64,000 nt of DNA, from positions 1,984,001 through 2,048,000 of the forward strand of contig NZ_BGZH01000001.1 in assembly GCF_009617755.1 (NCBI RefSeq), in the 5' to 3' direction. Below are positions 62,318 through 64,000 of this stretch, piece after piece. Position 1 is the first letter of the stretch, and every line of letters begins with the position of its first letter. The notes under the pieces were generated by a model. It had not been told where the DNA came from. It was given only the letters and a program-made list of their open reading frames with translations, and searched no databases. The stretch comes from Marinobacter salsuginis (lineage in GTDB: Bacteria; Pseudomonadota; Gammaproteobacteria; Pseudomonadales; Oleiphilaceae). The translations under genes and the position numbers were made by a program.

Positions 62318-64000
62318 CGCTGAAGGTAGCCGTCCGAACCCTGTGCGAATTTGCCGCGCGCAGGGGCGATCTGGACTTCCGCTACACCCCGGCTCCCAGT
62401 GCCGAAGAGGGCATCGCCGGCCACCAGGCAATACAATCCCGTCGCGGCTATGGCTATAAAAGCGAGTATTTACTGACTGGTGAATGCCTGGGGTTATTGC
62501 TTTCCGGGCGCGCCGATATCTACAACCCGCACCGCGGCCGGCTAGAGGAGATCAAGACCCATCGCGGTGACTTGTCCCGGATCCGTGAGCATCAGCGAGC
62601 GCTCCACCGGGCCCAGTTGCGAGCCTACGGCGCGCTTTTGTGTCGACAGGAAAACGTCAAAACCCTGGAGCTGGCGCTGATCTATTACGACACCGGCAGG
62701 GACAAGGAAACACCGGTGGTGGAGACCGCCAGTGCCGATGAGCTCTGGCAGGAACTGGAAACCCTATGCGGTCAATACAAGGCCTGGGCGGAACAGGAAG
62801 AGCATCACCGCGAACAGCGCAATGCGCTGCTCGCCGGCCTTGCCTTTCCCTTCCCCGAATTTCGTCCCAGGCAACGCCAGCTGGCGGAGACGGTATACAA
62901 GAACGCGGTAAAGTCCGGCACTCTGCTTCTGGAAGCCCCGACCGGCCTGGGCAAGACCCTCGGCACCCTGTTTCCGGCGCTGATGGCCATGCCCTCTGCC
63001 GGACAGGACCGACTGTTCTATCTCACCTGTCGCAATACTGCCCGTCAGCTGGCCATGGATGCGGTGGCTCGCCTGCGTTCGGCTCAAGCCGGCCCGACCT
63101 GGCCCCTGAGAACCCTGGAACTGGTCTCCAAAGACGACGCCTGCGAACATCCGGACAAAGCCTGTCATGGCGATTCCTGCCCACTGGCCAAAGGATTTTT
63201 CGACCGACTGCCGGATGCCCGGGCGGAAGCGGCCCAGACCGAAGGGATACTGGATCAGCACACGCTCGCGAAGATTGCTGCCGGTCACGATATCTGCCCG
63301 TATTTTCTGGCCCAGGAAATGGCGCGGTGGAGCGATGTAGTGATCGGTGACGTGAACCGGCTGTTTGATCAATCCGCCCTGCTCCATGGATTGATTCGCC
63401 AGAACAACTGGAAGGCCAGTGTACTGGTGGACGAGGCCCACAATCTGGTGGACCGGGGGCGGGGCATGTACTCGGTTCGGCTGGATCAGCAGCGTTTGCT
63501 GAGGATCAAGAAGACAGCGCCAAAACCGCTGAAGTCTGCGATCGACCGCACAGCCCGCGCCTGGCAGAGTCTCATCCGCGATCACCAGGCCGCGGATGAA
63601 ACCCCGGTGTTTCTGGAATCACTGCCAGCCCAGTTGCTGGGTGCGCTGCAGTCGATGGTCTCCAGCCTGACCGACTACCTGGCGGACAATCCGCCGGATT
63701 TGTCCCTGCAGGAACTGTTGTTTGAGAGTGTTGCCTTCATGAAGCTGGCCGACTCCTTTGGAGATCATTCCCTGTGTGAATTCCGGCGCGCCGGTCGGGG
63801 GCGGGCCAGCCTGACGATCCAGAATTTGATTCCGGCGGATTTCCTGCGGGAGCGGTTCGAGGCAGCGCATTCGGTTCTGCTTTTTTCCGCCACCCTGAGT
63901 CCCGGTGTTTACTACCGGGATTTGCTCGGGCTGCCTGAGGATTCGCGTTTTACCACGCTACCCAGTCCGTTCAGCGCAGACCAGTTGCAGGTGCACTTCA
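62314..64000 (+). CDS. XPD/DinG-type Fe-S helicase fused to an N-terminal PD-(D/E)XK nuclease domain (3' end outside window)
   Basis: The frame runs open from ATG 62314 to the window end (562 codons). Residues 1-160 resemble a RecB/Cas4-type nuclease: D68 in GRADIYNPHRGRL, E79/K81 in LEEIKTHRGDL and HRAQLRAYGALL. The superfamily-2 helicase follows, with Walker A EAPTGLGKT (207-215), four Cys for a probable Fe-S cluster (277, 284, 289, 328), Walker B DEAH (373-376) and LLFSATLSPG. It should unwind DNA 5'-3' and possibly cut it. The overlap with the FAN1-like gene implies a joint DNA-repair or defence role, which is inference. The C-terminal motifs lie beyond the window. Confidence 0.9.
   Translation, partial: MTLKVAVRTLCEFAARRGDLDFRYTPAPSAEEGIAGHQAIQSRRGYGYKSEYLLTGECLGLLLSGRADIYNPHRGRLEEIKTHRGDLSRIREHQRALHRAQLRAYGALLCRQENVKTLELALIYYDTGRDKETPVVETASADELWQELETLCGQYKAWAEQEEHHREQRNALLAGLAFPFPEFRPRQRQLAETVYKNAVKSGTLLLEAPTGLGKTLGTLFPALMAMPSAGQDRLFYLTCRNTARQLAMDAVARLRSAQAGPTWPLRTLELVSKDDACEHPDKACHGDSCPLAKGFFDRLPDARAEAAQTEGILDQHTLAKIAAGHDICPYFLAQEMARWSDVVIGDVNRLFDQSALLHGLIRQNNWKASVLVDEAHNLVDRGRGMYSVRLDQQRLLRIKKTAPKPLKSAIDRTARAWQSLIRDHQAADETPVFLESLPAQLLGALQSMVSSLTDYLADNPPDLSLQELLFESVAFMKLADSFGDHSLCEFRRAGRGRASLTIQNLIPADFLRERFEAAHSVLLFSATLSPGVYYRDLLGLPEDSRFTTLPSPFSADQLQVHF

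Overview
The window looks like the replication-origin region of a marine gammaproteobacterium, most likely Marinobacter or a close relative. The support is the pseudomonad-type order rpmH-rnpA-yidD-yidC-mnmE on one side of dnaA and dnaN-recF-gyrB on the other, the mnmG-rsmG-parA-parB-atpIBEFHAGDC-glmU-glmS block, a salt-stress ectoine hydroxylase, and moderately high GC. The species call is inference from gene order and protein resemblance; no database search was possible.

Left arm (1-16.5 kb, nearly all on the minus strand): the 3' part of a TonB-dependent siderophore receptor, then glmS and glmU (UDP-GlcNAc synthesis), the complete F1Fo ATP synthase operon with a strong promoter at 12010-12038, and the parB/parA/rsmG/mnmG cluster. 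From 16.5 to 27.7 kb an accessory block separates mnmG from mnmE. It holds an AT-rich stretch with DnaA boxes, an LplT-like MFS transporter, an EAL phosphodiesterase, a DUF3833 lipoprotein/adaptor/RND pump operon, a DmdC-type acyl-CoA dehydrogenase and an orphan ectD.

Centre (27.7-40 kb): mnmE, yidC, yidD, rnpA and rpmH run left, and dnaA, dnaN, an ABC1-family kinase, recF and gyrB run right. They flank a roughly 0.5-kb AT-rich region with DnaA boxes and imperfect direct repeats, the best oriC candidate. Two parS sites for ParB lie inside recF.

Right arm (40-64 kb): a membrane protein, a secreted alpha-amylase with a starch-binding domain, a GabT-type aminotransferase, and two divergent ABC exporters separated by a 114-nt cloverleaf-like inverted repeat. 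One exporter appears to use a non-canonical ATC start, the other TTG. Then come a recC-recB-recD operon, a short-chain dehydrogenase, small conserved proteins, FolM, and a translationally coupled pair: a FAN1-like VRR-NUC nuclease and an XPD/DinG-type helicase fused to a PD-(D/E)XK nuclease domain (cut by the window end). Genes mostly point away from the dnaA-side origin, as expected for bidirectional replication starting there.
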